In this document: in pieces, positions 34,913 to 45,100 of the stretch | Layout: each line of letters starts with the position of its first letter | How positions within the stretch are numbered: position 1 is the first letter of the stretch | Origin: Burkholderiales bacterium | GTDB lineage: Bacteria; Pseudomonadota; Gammaproteobacteria; Burkholderiales; Nitrosomonadaceae | Direction of reading: 5' to 3' | Length of the DNA: 64,000 nt | NCBI GenBank assembly: GCA_024235755.1 | Contig: JACKLV010000003.1 | Location: 186,001-250,000 of the forward strand | Notes under the pieces: model-generated | What the model was told of the DNA's origin: nothing | What the model saw: only the letters and a program-made list of their open reading frames with translations | Database searches by the model: none | Made by a program: the position numbers and the translations under genes

Positions 34913-35917
34913 TTACAATTTCGGCTCATGCTTCATGGCTTCTTCTAAATCAACCCCCACTTCGGATTCACCCAGAAATACTGTGCCTACTCTATTATTA
35001 ATCAAGTGCTCCAGATTCTTTTTGTATATCACAGAGGAAAGCGGAAAATACTTAACTTCTGTCACCAATTCAGCTGCATTTTTCATAAAGAATTTTACAA
35101 AATCCTGAATCTCAGGTTTATTTCGAGATTCAGCATTCACATAAATAAATACAGGGCGGGACAAAGGCTGATAACTGCCGTTTTCTACAGTTTTGACGGA
35201 TGGAATCACGCCGCCATCGCCACTATCAACCGCAACTGCATTAATTTTGTTTTTATTCTCGATATAATAAGCAAACCCAAAAAAACCGAGTGCATACATA
35301 TCACTCGCAACTCCTTGCACTAAAACATTATCATCTTCCGAAGCTGTAAAATCCCCACGACTTGATTTAGCTCGCCCCACAATAGCCTCGGTAAAATATT
35401 CAAACGTCCCGGAGTCTGCGCCAGGGCCAAATAATTTAATTTTCTTATCTGGCCACGCAGGATTGACCTGACTCCAATTATTGATCTTACGCTGAGCTGC
35501 AGGCTCCCAGAACTGTTTGAGCTCGTCAACTGTCATCGTCTTGCTCCAAGTATTTCTAGGATTAATTACAACCGTTAATGCATCAATTGCGATCGGCATT
35601 TCAATATACTGAACACCCGTTTTTTTGCAGGCCTCCATTTCAAGCTCAGTAATCGGGCGTGAAGCGTTGACTATATCAAGCTCCCCCCTGCAAAATTTTT
35701 TGAAGCCCCCCCCCGTTCCTGAAATTCCTACGGTGACACGAACAGCACCACGTTTTGCAATCTGGAAGTCTTCTGCGGCCGCTTCAATGATAGGATACAC
35801 AGTACTTGAACCGTCAATTCTGACAATAGGACTCGCACCTACTTTTACACTCATGTAAAGCAGGCAACTAGCAACAATTATAAACAATAGCCGCTTCAAA
35901 CGTATCAAACTTAACAT
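34913..35917 (-). CDS. pstS: Phosphate-binding protein PstS family
   Basis: Periplasmic phosphate-binding component of the Pst importer (334 residues). A signal peptide (residues 1 to about 29, basic then hydrophobic) precedes VRIDGSSTVYPI, the phosphate-site segment GISGTGGGFKKF, and GADSGTFEYF. The RBS GGAG precedes the ATG. It resembles the SphX/PstS-like branch. A run of nine G (35706-35714 as C on plus) encodes the glycines of the binding loop. It is separated from pstCAB by the whole hao cluster and no Pho box was recognised upstream. Confidence 0.93.
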   Translation of the reverse strand: MLSLIRLKRLLFIIVASCLLYMSVKVGASPIVRIDGSSTVYPIIEAAAEDFQIAKRGAVRVTVGISGTGGGFKKFCRGELDIVNASRPITELEMEACKKTGVQYIEMPIAIDALTVVINPRNTWSKTMTVDELKQFWEPAAQRKINNWSQVNPAWPDKKIKLFGPGADSGTFEYFTEAIVGRAKSSRGDFTASEDDNVLVQGVASDMYALGFFGFAYYIENKNKINAVAVDSGDGGVIPSVKTVENGSYQPLSRPVFIYVNAESRNKPEIQDFVKFFMKNAAELVTEVKYFPLSSVIYKKNLEHLINNRVGTVFLGESEVGVDLEEAMKHEPKL

Positions 35918-36063
35918 CCCTTTACTCCAAAATTAAAATTTTCAGAAATCCTGATAAATATTATTAGTAATCTTCAAGTCAGATTTGAAAACATTCATTT
36001 GACTTATTGTGACGCCAAACTTTACGTGCACCGGTTCAATGTCACGTCATTAAATTTGGTAAC

Positions 36064-37422
36064 CTAATTCGTGAATTTCTGAACCACTTCCGCAATCTGT
36101 TCGGCCCAGTAATCCACTTTTTGTTCTGACTCTCCTTCTACCATGACACGTATCAGCGGTTCAGTTCCAGAAGCACGCAACAAAACTCGGCCCTGCGCAT
36201 TCAAATCGATTTGCGCTTCTTTAACAACTTCCTGAATTTCTTTATGCTCCACAATACCGGATGGTTGCAAAACTTTTACATTAATCAACCTGTGCGGATA
36301 GAGTGAAACATCCTGCATCAGCTCCGCCAAGCTTACTTCACTGTCGCACAATGCGTGCAATACCTGCAATGCAGAAATAATTCCATCGCCTGTTGTGTGT
36401 TTATCCAGACAGATAATATGCCCAGAACTTTCTCCACCAATATACCAACTTTCTTTACGCAACAACTCCATCACATGACGATCACCCACTTTCGATCGCA
36501 AAAAAGGAATATTCAAGCTTTTAATTCCATTTTCAATCGCCATATTGGTCATCAGCGTCCCAACTACACCACCTTTCATAAAACCTGTCTGCTGCCGATG
36601 TTTTGTTATAATATAAATTAACTGATCGCCATCATAAAGAACGCCTTTTTCATCAACCATCATTACGCGATCACCGTCACCATCCAGCGCAATACCCAGG
36701 TTTGCCTGATGCATTTTGACTGCATTTTGCAACGTTGAACAATGTGTTGCACCACATTCATAGTTAATGTTTAAACCATTAGGCTGATCACCTATCGTCA
36801 CTACATCTGCACCCAGTTCATGAAACACATGACCGGCGATATGATAAGCTGCTCCATTCGCACAATCCACAACGATTCTCAAACCACGTAGATCTAGATG
36901 GTATGGAAATGTACTTTTGCAAAATTCGATATACCGACCGCTGGCATCTTTTAGTCGCTGCACCTTGCCAAGCTGTGCCGAAGGCATCGTCTTAACAGGT
37001 AAATCTATGACCGCCTCTATCTGCTGCTCAATCTCATCGGGCAATTTAGTGCCTTCGGCCGAAAAAAATTTGACACCATTATCTTCAAACAAATTATGTG
37101 AAGCAGAAATCACGATACCTGCTTGCAGTCTGAGTGCACGAATCAAATAAGCGATGGCCGATGTTGGCATCGGACCGGACAGAAACACATCAACACCCGA
37201 AGCAGATAAACCCGCTTCAAGCGCAGATTCCAACATATACCCTGAGACACGCGTATCCTTACCGATTAACACCTTGGGTCGCTCACCTTCCATAAGATGC
37301 CAGTCTTTTGCTGCCAACACCTTTCCTGCCGCAAACCCCAAGCTCAGAATTCGATCTGGCGTAATCGGTTCCTCGCCAACACGCCCCCGTATACCGTCAG
37401 TTCCAAAAAATTTCTTAGTCAA
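36064..37422 (-). CDS. glmM: Phosphoglucosamine mutase
   Basis: Converts glucosamine-6-phosphate to glucosamine-1-phosphate for UDP-GlcNAc, peptidoglycan and LPS synthesis. The phosphoserine loop is GIVISASHNLFEDNG, metal-binding DGDGDR is present, the sugar-specificity loop reads GGESSGHI, and the C-terminal phosphate loop reads LLRASGTEPLIRVM. The start MTKKFFGTDGIRGRVG and 452-residue length are typical. It follows folP by 87 bp in the usual ftsH-folP-glmM order. Confidence 0.97.
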   Translation of the reverse strand: MTKKFFGTDGIRGRVGEEPITPDRILSLGFAAGKVLAAKDWHLMEGERPKVLIGKDTRVSGYMLESALEAGLSASGVDVFLSGPMPTSAIAYLIRALRLQAGIVISASHNLFEDNGVKFFSAEGTKLPDEIEQQIEAVIDLPVKTMPSAQLGKVQRLKDASGRYIEFCKSTFPYHLDLRGLRIVVDCANGAAYHIAGHVFHELGADVVTIGDQPNGLNINYECGATHCSTLQNAVKMHQANLGIALDGDGDRVMMVDEKGVLYDGDQLIYIITKHRQQTGFMKGGVVGTLMTNMAIENGIKSLNIPFLRSKVGDRHVMELLRKESWYIGGESSGHIICLDKHTTGDGIISALQVLHALCDSEVSLAELMQDVSLYPHRLINVKVLQPSGIVEHKEIQEVVKEAQIDLNAQGRVLLRASGTEPLIRVMVEGESEQKVDYWAEQIAEVVQKFTN

Positions 37423-37509
37423 CGATTACACTTCCGAAATGTGAATGAAAAATAATGCTAGTCGTTAAATAGTATCATGCAAACATGATTTAATTTTACT
37501 TAATGATTT

Positions 37510-38343
37510 TCATCGACCGCATTCTTGAACAGTATTCAAAACAGCCAACGCATCTTTTGTTGCTTTAACATCGTGTACACGCACTATTCTTGCGCCATTG
37601 ATTACCGCAATGATGGCGGCCGCAACACTTTCATGAATACGCTGATCTACAGAATTACCCGTCACAGCACCTAGCATAGATTTCCGAGATAGCCCAGCCA
37701 GCAATGGCACCTGCAATTGGGCTAAATGGCGCAAATTATTTAAGAGGATAAGATTGTGCTGCAAAGTTTTTCCAAAACCAAAACCGGGATCAATAATCAG
37801 ACGTTCTCGCGATACACCGATAGCTGTGACCACTTGAATACGTTCCTCAAAGAAATCATAAACTTCCTGTAAAATATTTTGATACTGTGGATTATCTTGC
37901 ATATCTGCTGGACGTCCTTGCATATGCATCAAACAGACCAGCACGCGATGACTTTTTGCAACCACCTCCAACGCTCCAGAACTACGCAGAGCATTGATAT
38001 CATTAATCATATCAACGCCAGCAATAATTGCCTGCCGCATCACTTCCGGTTTTGATGTGTCCACTGAAACCAGAATTTCCTTATCCGCGAACGCTTCAAT
38101 AATCGGTATCACACGCCGCAATTCCTCATCAACCCCTACCGGCAAACTGCCCGGACGTGTGGATTCACCCCCAATATCCAAGATATCCGCACCTTCATTA
38201 ATCAGTTTTTTAGCATGTTCTATGGCATTCTCGGTTGAGAAAAACAATCCGCCATCAGAGAATGAATCAGGCGTGACATTAACAACGCCCATTATGAGTG
38301 GTTGCTTCGCCTTATGAATTGAATGCAGACTACGCTGCGTCAT
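37510..38343 (-). CDS. folP: Dihydropteroate synthase
   Basis: Condenses p-aminobenzoate with dihydropterin pyrophosphate in folate synthesis. The signatures MGVVNVTPDSFSDGG and DIGGESTRPGS are intact, as is DPGFGFGKT. The 277-residue length is normal. A terminator lies between ftsH and this gene, so folP-glmM probably has its own promoter in the ~35 bp before the start or relies on read-through. Confidence 0.97.
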   Translation of the reverse strand: MTQRSLHSIHKAKQPLIMGVVNVTPDSFSDGGLFFSTENAIEHAKKLINEGADILDIGGESTRPGSLPVGVDEELRRVIPIIEAFADKEILVSVDTSKPEVMRQAIIAGVDMINDINALRSSGALEVVAKSHRVLVCLMHMQGRPADMQDNPQYQNILQEVYDFFEERIQVVTAIGVSRERLIIDPGFGFGKTLQHNLILLNNLRHLAQLQVPLLAGLSRKSMLGAVTGNSVDQRIHESVAAAIIAVINGARIVRVHDVKATKDALAVLNTVQECGR

Positions 38344-38374
38344 AGATCGGAATATCAGTCAATAGTAATAGAAC

Positions 38375-38408
38375 AAAAAAAAGGATACGATTGGAATAAT
38401 CGTATCCT
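38375..38408 (-). terminator. Intrinsic terminator after ftsH
   Basis: Minus-strand hairpin AGGATACGATT / AATCGTATCCT (11-bp perfect stem, 5-nt loop; 38382-38408) followed by a run of about eight T. It starts 27 bp past the ftsH stop and ends before the folP start. Confidence 0.88.
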
Positions 38409-38435
38409 GTATAAGTGAGTTACTCGAGAAACCAA

Positions 38436-40352
38436 TTAATCCGTTTCTTTAGCGACGCCTTGCGGCGGAATATCAGTTCCCTCAGCCTCATCCTCAGTTG
38501 AAGATACATCTTCAGCTGCCGGTTCTGTCATAGTTTGAGGCGGTTTCGGCGGACGTGGAGGTCGTCCTTCCATGATATCTTTGATTTGCTCGCTATCGAT
38601 AGTTTCCCACTCGAGTAACGCTTGCGTCATCGCTTCGATCTTGTCTTTATTCTCCTCAATCAGCTTACGTGCAAGTGCGTACTGTTCATCGACTATACGG
38701 CGAATTTCGGCGTCAACCTTTTGCATGGTTGCTTCACTCATATTCTTATGCGTGGTTACTGAACGCCCCAAGAAAACCTCTCCTTCATTTTCGCCATAGA
38801 CCATTGGACCGAGTTCATCGGTCATACCCCACTGGGTCACCATTTGACGTGCTAGCTCGGTAGCACGCTCAAAGTCATTCGATGCACCTGTGGTCATTTG
38901 ATTCATAAAAACTTCTTCAGCGATACGTCCACCAAACATTACTGCCAACCGTTGCAAAATCTCTTCTTTTTCCATGCTGAATCGATCTTCTGTAGGCAGT
39001 TGCATGGTCACACCTAATGCACGCCCTCTGGGAATAATCGTCACTTTATGAACAGGATCTGTTTTAGGCAGCAAATAGGCTACTACCGCATGCCCGGATT
39101 CATGATAAGCAGTGTTCTTACGCTCGTGCTCGGGCATGACCATAGATTTTCTTTCGGCACCCATAAATATCTTGTCTTTGGCATTTTCAAAGTCCTCCAT
39201 ATCCACAAGGCGCTTATTTTTCCGCGCCGCAAATAAGGCGGCTTCATTCACCAGATTGGCTAGATCAGCACCTGACATGCCAGGAGTTCCTCGCGCTAAG
39301 ACATCAGCTTTTACATCTGGAGCTAATGGCACTTTACGCATATGCACATTTAGAATCTGCTCACGCCCACGAATGTCAGGCAATGGAACAGTTACTTGTC
39401 GGTCAAAGCGTCCTGGACGTAACAATGCAGGATCAAGGACATCAGGCCGGTTTGTCGCGGCAATCACAATTACACCCAACGAGCCTTCAAAACCATCCAT
39501 TTCAACCAGAAGCTGGTTAAGCGTCTGCTCCCGTTCGTCATTACCGCCTCCCAAACCAGCACCCCGTTGGCGGCCAACCGCATCAATCTCATCAATAAAG
39601 ATAATACAAGGTGCATGCTTCTTGGCCTGTTCAAACATATCGCGCACCCTCGACGCACCAACACCAACAAACATCTCAACAAAATCAGATCCTGAGATAC
39701 TGAAGAATGGTACCTGTGCTTCCCCAGCAATAGCACGTGCAAGAAGCGTCTTACCCGTACCTGGACTGCCAACCATTAGCACGCCACGCGGAATACGACC
39801 GCCCAGTTTTTGAAACTTAGTTGGATCACGCAAAAACTCAACCAACTCGGCAACTTCTTCCTTAGCTTCCTCACAACCGGCTACATCGTTAAATGTCACT
39901 TGATTCTGGGATTTGTCCAACATGCGCGCCTTGCTTTTACCGAAAGAAAACGCTCCACCATTACGACCGCCACCTTGCATCTGCCGCATGAAAAAGATCC
40001 ATACCGCAATAAGTAGAAGCATCGGAAACCAAGAAATGAAAATACTCATTAGCATGGATGGCTCTTCTTCCGGCCTCGCCTCAATGACGACACCGGCTTT
40101 CAGCAAATCACTAACCAACCACGGATCTGCTGGAGCATATGTAGTAAATCGCGCACCATCCGTATTAGTACCCCTCAGCGTGCGACCATCAATTACCACT
40201 TTTGCAATACGGCCACGATTTAAATCAGAAATAAACTGCGAATAATCAATTGGCACCTGTGCTTGTTGTCGCACACTGAATTGGTTAAATACCGTCATCA
40301 AAATGAGTGCAATCACAAGCCAAATGGCCATATTCTTAAATAAGTTATTCAA
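38436..40352 (-). CDS. ftsH: ATP-dependent zinc metalloprotease FtsH
   Basis: Inner-membrane AAA+ protease for membrane and short-lived cytosolic proteins. Two N-terminal membrane helices flank a small periplasmic domain. The AAA module has Walker A GSPGTGKT, Walker B IIFIDEIDAVG and arginine-finger region RPGRFDRQV. The protease has zinc motif HESGH. The open frame runs to an ATG at 40388, but AAGGAG lies just upstream of the TTG at 40350-40352, which gives LNNLFKNMAIWLV, matching family N-termini, and 638 residues. TTG is therefore the preferred start. Downstream of rlmE as in many proteobacteria. Confidence 0.96.
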   Translation of the reverse strand: MNNLFKNMAIWLVIALILMTVFNQFSVRQQAQVPIDYSQFISDLNRGRIAKVVIDGRTLRGTNTDGARFTTYAPADPWLVSDLLKAGVVIEARPEEEPSMLMSIFISWFPMLLLIAVWIFFMRQMQGGGRNGGAFSFGKSKARMLDKSQNQVTFNDVAGCEEAKEEVAELVEFLRDPTKFQKLGGRIPRGVLMVGSPGTGKTLLARAIAGEAQVPFFSISGSDFVEMFVGVGASRVRDMFEQAKKHAPCIIFIDEIDAVGRQRGAGLGGGNDEREQTLNQLLVEMDGFEGSLGVIVIAATNRPDVLDPALLRPGRFDRQVTVPLPDIRGREQILNVHMRKVPLAPDVKADVLARGTPGMSGADLANLVNEAALFAARKNKRLVDMEDFENAKDKIFMGAERKSMVMPEHERKNTAYHESGHAVVAYLLPKTDPVHKVTIIPRGRALGVTMQLPTEDRFSMEKEEILQRLAVMFGGRIAEEVFMNQMTTGASNDFERATELARQMVTQWGMTDELGPMVYGENEGEVFLGRSVTTHKNMSEATMQKVDAEIRRIVDEQYALARKLIEENKDKIEAMTQALLEWETIDSEQIKDIMEGRPPRPPKPPQTMTEPAAEDVSSTEDEAEGTDIPPQGVAKETD

Positions 40353-40508
40353 AATAGCTCCTTGGTTTGCACCTTTAAAAAAACCCATTTACGCAAATAG
40401 CCTTGATTTTATTCAATTTCTTCAATTCACGAACAAAACCAAAACACCGAACCGCGTAATCTAGAGAAAATCACATAAATTAAGTTCGTTTAATCAATTT
40501 TTGTATAA

Positions 40509-40521
40509 TGCCATAATGGCA
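40509..40521. repeat. Short palindrome in the rlmE-ftsH gap
   Basis: TGCCATAATGGCA is a perfect 13-nt palindrome located in the 201-bp gap between rlmE and ftsH, next to AT-rich sequence that could hold an ftsH promoter (TTATAC nearby on the minus strand). It is a possible operator, inferred from position only. Confidence 0.35.
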
Positions 40522-40553
40522 AGTTTTTTGTTATCACCTGAATTTTGCTTTTT

Positions 40554-41174
40554 TTACAGTTTCTTTTCAAGCCCTAGCAAATAAACTTCATTACTGCGAT
40601 CACGAGAAGCCTTTGGCTTTCGCACCAGAACTTTCTTAAATCCGCTTCGCATCGTCTGCAAAAATTGATCAAAACCACTTCCTTGAAACACTTTGACCAA
40701 AAAATTTCCACCGTAGTTCAGTTTATCCATCGCAAAACTTAGCGCCAATTCTGCCAAGTACATGCTGCGCGCTTGGTCACTGACACTTACACCACTTATG
40801 TTAGGCGCCATATCAGAAATTACGATATCGGCACAACGTCCTGCAAGAATCTGATTCAACATCTCAACTGCGCTTTCTTCACGAAAATCACCCCGGATAT
40901 ACACAACTCCTGGCAATGGCTGCATCTCAAGAATGTCCAAAGCAATAACACTTCCTTCAGCGCCAACTTGGTGTATCGCCACCTGCGACCAACTGCCAGG
41001 TGCCGCACCCAGATCTACAACAACCATTCCTTTCTTTAGTATACGGTCACGTTCATTAATTTCAAGTAGTTTATAAGCAGCACGTGAACGGTAACCTTCT
41101 TTTTTTGCTAATTTGACATAACTGTCATTTACATGCGCCTGCATCCAAGCTTTGCTGGTTTTAGCACGCGTCAT
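40554..41174 (-). CDS. rlmE: 23S rRNA (uridine-2552-2'-O)-methyltransferase RlmE
   Basis: Methylates the A-loop uridine of 23S rRNA late in 50S assembly. The SAM-binding motif VVDLGAAPGSWSQVA is intact, followed by the catalytic-tetrad Asp in VISDMAPNISG and Lys in FLVKVFQGSG. N-terminal RSRAAYKLLEI is typical. The 206-residue length is normal. It is divergent from yhbY with only 44 bp between their starts. Confidence 0.96.
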   Translation of the reverse strand: MTRAKTSKAWMQAHVNDSYVKLAKKEGYRSRAAYKLLEINERDRILKKGMVVVDLGAAPGSWSQVAIHQVGAEGSVIALDILEMQPLPGVVYIRGDFREESAVEMLNQILAGRCADIVISDMAPNISGVSVSDQARSMYLAELALSFAMDKLNYGGNFLVKVFQGSGFDQFLQTMRSGFKKVLVRKPKASRDRSNEVYLLGLEKKL

Positions 41175-41218
41175 AGCGTAAAATCGGAAGTATTTGTAAA
41201 TAAGTCATAGAGGACGAT

Positions 41219-41575
41219 GTGACACTAAGTATTACTCAACGCCGCCGGTTTTCAGCCCAGGGTCATGCGTTAAATCCCATAGTAATCATTGGAAAAGCAG
41301 GGCTGACAAAAAGTGTTTTAGAAGAGCTTGATCGCGGACTTTTCAGTCACGAATTAATCAAAATCAAAGTTCATTTGGGTGATCGTGATACTCGAAAGTC
41401 AATGCTTGATACCATTTGCCAAGAGCTTAACGCCGCCCCTATTCAACAAATTGGAAAAACGTTTGTTATCTACCGGCCCAGACCCGAAGATATTGATCAA
41501 AAAAAAGCAAGGACGATTAAAACTCGGCAGCAAAAACGCGAACCACGTCGTACCAAGCGCAGCTACCAAAATTGA
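41219..41575 (+). CDS. yhbY: CRM-domain RNA-binding protein YhbY
   Basis: Small ribosome-associated RNA-binding protein of the CRM family, linked to 50S assembly. Core segments are RRRFSAQGHALNPIVIIGKAGLT and the GxxG-type loop region with LIKIKVHLGDRDTRK. The start is the GTG at 41219 after AGAGGA; an overlapping ATG at 41217 reads straight into a stop. The C-terminal ~25 residues are strongly basic. The divergent arrangement with rlmE is common in proteobacteria, and greA converges 21 bp away. Confidence 0.93.
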   Translation: MTLSITQRRRFSAQGHALNPIVIIGKAGLTKSVLEELDRGLFSHELIKIKVHLGDRDTRKSMLDTICQELNAAPIQQIGKTFVIYRPRPEDIDQKKARTIKTRQQKREPRRTKRSYQN

Positions 41576-41596
41576 CGACACAAAACAAAGTAAAAA

Positions 41597-42073
41597 TCAA
41601 ATATATCTAACACTTAAAATCTCATATTTCTGAACGCCACCGGGTGCCTGAACTTCAGCAATATCGCCTTCATACTTACTAATCAATGCGCGCGCTATCG
41701 GAGAACTGATCGAAATCTTACCATTTTTGATATTGGCTTCATCATCGCCAACAATCTGATATGTTGTCGATTCTCCGGTTTGCAAATTCTCTAGTTCCAC
41801 CGTTGCACCAAATACACAGGCTCCGTCCGCATTAATGAGCGCAGGATTGATGATCTGCGCATTGGACAATTTGGTTTCAAGTTCGGCTATTCGTCCTTCA
41901 ATGAAGCCTTGTTTCTCTTTGGCTGCGTCATACTCTGCATTTTCAGAAAGATCACCGTGCGAACGCGCCTCAGCAATTGCCGCAATAACCGCAGGACGAT
42001 GCACAGTTTTCATTTCATGTAATTCATTACGCAGCGCTTCCGCGCCAGCCACAGTTAAAGGAATTGTACCCAT
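41597..42073 (-). CDS. greA: Transcription elongation factor GreA
   Basis: Rescues backtracked RNA polymerase by stimulating transcript cleavage. The N-terminal coiled coil (RNELHEMKTVHRPAVIAAIAEA) carries the tip segment HGDLSENAEYDAAKE with its catalytic acidic residues, and the C-terminal FKBP-like domain follows (ISISSPIARALI). The 158 residues are normal. It follows carB by 63 bp, the common carA-carB-greA order. Confidence 0.97.
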   Translation of the reverse strand: MGTIPLTVAGAEALRNELHEMKTVHRPAVIAAIAEARSHGDLSENAEYDAAKEKQGFIEGRIAELETKLSNAQIINPALINADGACVFGATVELENLQTGESTTYQIVGDDEANIKNGKISISSPIARALISKYEGDIAEVQAPGGVQKYEILSVRYI

Positions 42074-42136
42074 TGTTACTCTTTCCCTGTATGTCTTTTA
42101 AATTTATTTATAGTAAATACTGATTGCACATGATCA

Positions 42137-45100
42137 CTATGCATGCAACCTTTGCAAATTATATGCTTTTAACTCCTGCATATTAATCATTCCCACACAT
42201 GCGGCCCGCGCGCCAGCCAAGGTCGTATAATAAGTTACTCTGGCCTGCAATGCTGCATGACGAATCGAATAGGAGTCACGTATAGCGCTGCTTTTATTTT
42301 TGACAGTGTTAATGATCAAACTAATCTCACCATTCTTGATCATATCAACAATATGTGGGCGCCCTTCCGCCACTTTATTGACTGCAACAACCTCCAACCC
42401 CGCTTCCGCCAGTGTTGCTGCCGTACCTCTTGTAGCATAAAGCTTAAAACCAAGCTCCGCAAGATCATGCGCGATTTCGATCGCATGAAATTTATCCGAT
42501 TGACGCACGCTAATGAAAACTCTGCCTGACTTTGGCAGGCGGATATCTGACGCCAGTTGTGATTTCACGAAAGCTTCCGCAAAAGTATCACCCACCCCCA
42601 TCACCTCGCCGGTAGATTTCATTTCCGGTCCTAGGATGGTATCGACACCCGGCAATTTTATAAAGGGAAAAACAGCTTCTTTTACAGAATAAAACGAGGG
42701 GGTCATTTCCTTAATAAAGCCCTGTTGCTTCAACGTCCTGCCCGCCATGCAGCGTGCGGAAATCTTGGCGAGGGGCATGCCTGTCGCCTTGGATACAAAC
42801 GGTACCGTTCGAGATGCCCGCGGATTAACTTCCAGTACATATACATTTCCATCCTGAATCGCGAACTGTACATTCATCAAGCCAACAACTTTCAGTGCGC
42901 GCGCCATGGCCGCCGTTTGCCGTTTCAACTCGGACTGCATTTCCGGTTGAAGACTAAATGGAGGCAAAGAACAGGCCGAATCACCCGAGTGAACCCCCGC
43001 CTGTTCAATATGCTCCATAATACCTCCAATCAGAACGGTCTCACCATCATGAATGACATCAATATCAACCTCAGCTGCATTCGTTAAAAAACGATCAAGC
43101 AAAACCGGAGAGTCATTCGAAACTTTAACCGCCTCTCGCATATAGCGCTCCAGATCCCTTTGCTCATGCACGATTTCCATGGCACGCCCTCCCAGTACAT
43201 AGCTTGGCCTGACAACCAGTGGATAGCCAATTTCCTCCGCAGCAACCAAAGCGGCCTCGGGATTACGTGCAGTGCGATTTGGTGGTTGCTTTAACCCTAA
43301 ATCTTGCAGCATTTTTTGGAAACGTTCACGGTCTTCCGCACAATCGATCATATCAGGACTGGTACCAATAATCGGTACACCATTGGCTTCCAGATCGCGC
43401 GCCAGTTTTAGCGGAGTCTGACCGCCGTAATGAACGATCACGCCGTGCGGTTTTTCCACCGCAACGATTTCGAGAACATCTTCGAGAGTCAGCGGCTCAA
43501 AATATAACCGGTCTGAAGTGTCATAATCAGTTGATACTGTTTCAGGATTACAATTGACCATGATTGTTTCATAGCCATCCTCTCGTAAGGCTAAAGCAGC
43601 ATGTACACAGCAGTAATCAAACTCAATTCCCTGCCCGATCCGGTTCGGACCACCGCCCAGCACCATAATTTTTTTCTTGTCCGTCGGCGAAGCTTCGCAT
43701 TCTTCTTCGTAGGTGGAATACATATACGCAGTACTGGTGGCAAATTCAGCAGCGCACGTATCTACACGCTTGTAAACCGGACGAAGATTGAACTGATGAC
43801 GATAAATACGCACCGCGGTTTGATCCGTGTGCAACAATTTGGCTAATCGGCGATCAGAAAATCCGCTGCGTTTGTACCTGCGCAGCATTGGTTCATCGAG
43901 CGTTTCTAATCGTTTCTTGGATAATGCTTGCTCCTGACGAACCAAATCCTCAATTTGGACAAGAAACCACGGATCTATACGGGTCAAGTTAAATATTTCC
44001 TGTAGCGTCACGCCGCAGCGAAACGCATCAGCAATATACCAAATTCGATCCGCCCCCGGATTGGCTAACTCAGAACGGATCTTTTCCAGATTGTCAGTTT
44101 TCTCATCCAGGCCATCCACTCCGGTTTCTAGCCCGCGCAGCGCTTTTTGCAGTGACTCCTGAAAAGTTCTGCCAATCGCCATGACTTCGCCAACCGACTT
44201 CATTTGCGTCGTCAATCGATCATTGGCTTGCGGAAACTTTTCAAATGCAAAGCGCGGTACCTTGGTCACAACATAATCAATCGTTGGTTCGAATGAAGCC
44301 GGCGTAGTGCCTCCGGTTATATCGTTACCCAATTCGTTCAGGGTATAACCTACTGCAAGTTTGGCTGCAATTTTAGCAATCGGAAAGCCGGTAGCCTTGG
44401 AAGCGAGCGCTGAAGAACGCGACACACGCGGATTCATTTCGATAACCAGCATACGGCCGTCATCGGGGTTAATGGCAAACTGCACATTGGAACCGCCCGT
44501 CTCGACTCCAATTTCACGCAACACCGCGATGGATGCATCGCGCATGAGCTGGTATTCCTTATCAGTCAAGGTTTGGGCGGGAGCAACAGTAATCGAATCA
44601 CCGGTGTGAATACCCATTGGATCAAGGTTTTCGATAGAGCATATAATAATGCAGTTATCCTGCTTATCACGCACCACTTCCATCTCAAACTCTTTCCAGC
44701 CGATAACAGATTCTTCAATCAGCAACTCCTTGGTCGGCGAAGCATCCAATCCACGCTCACAAATATCGATAAATTCCTCCCGGTTATAAGCAATGCCACC
44801 GCCACTGCCACCCATGGTAAACGAGGGGCGAATAATCACGGGATACCCCATCATCGCTTGCACCTGCATTGCCTCTTCCATACTGTGCGCCACAGCCGAA
44901 CGTGCAGAGTCGAGCCCAATTCGGGTCATCGCCTGTTTGAATTTCTCACGATCTTCAGCTTTGTCGATCGCTTCGCGCGATGCACCTATCAATTCCACAT
45001 GATACTTTTCCAGCACCCCGTGCTTAACCAGATCAAGCGCGCAATTAAGCGCCGTCTGACCACCCATAGTTGGCAACAGCGCGTCAGGACGCTCCACATC

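Noticed and set aside
28782..36063. Pho boxes upstream of pstC and pstS
   Set aside because: No tandem CTGTCAT-like repeats could be recognised in 28782-28960 or 35918-36063.
39112..39813. 233-codon plus-strand open frame
   Set aside because: Fully antisense to the AAA domain of ftsH; low-complexity Ser/Arg/Pro composition typical of a shadow.
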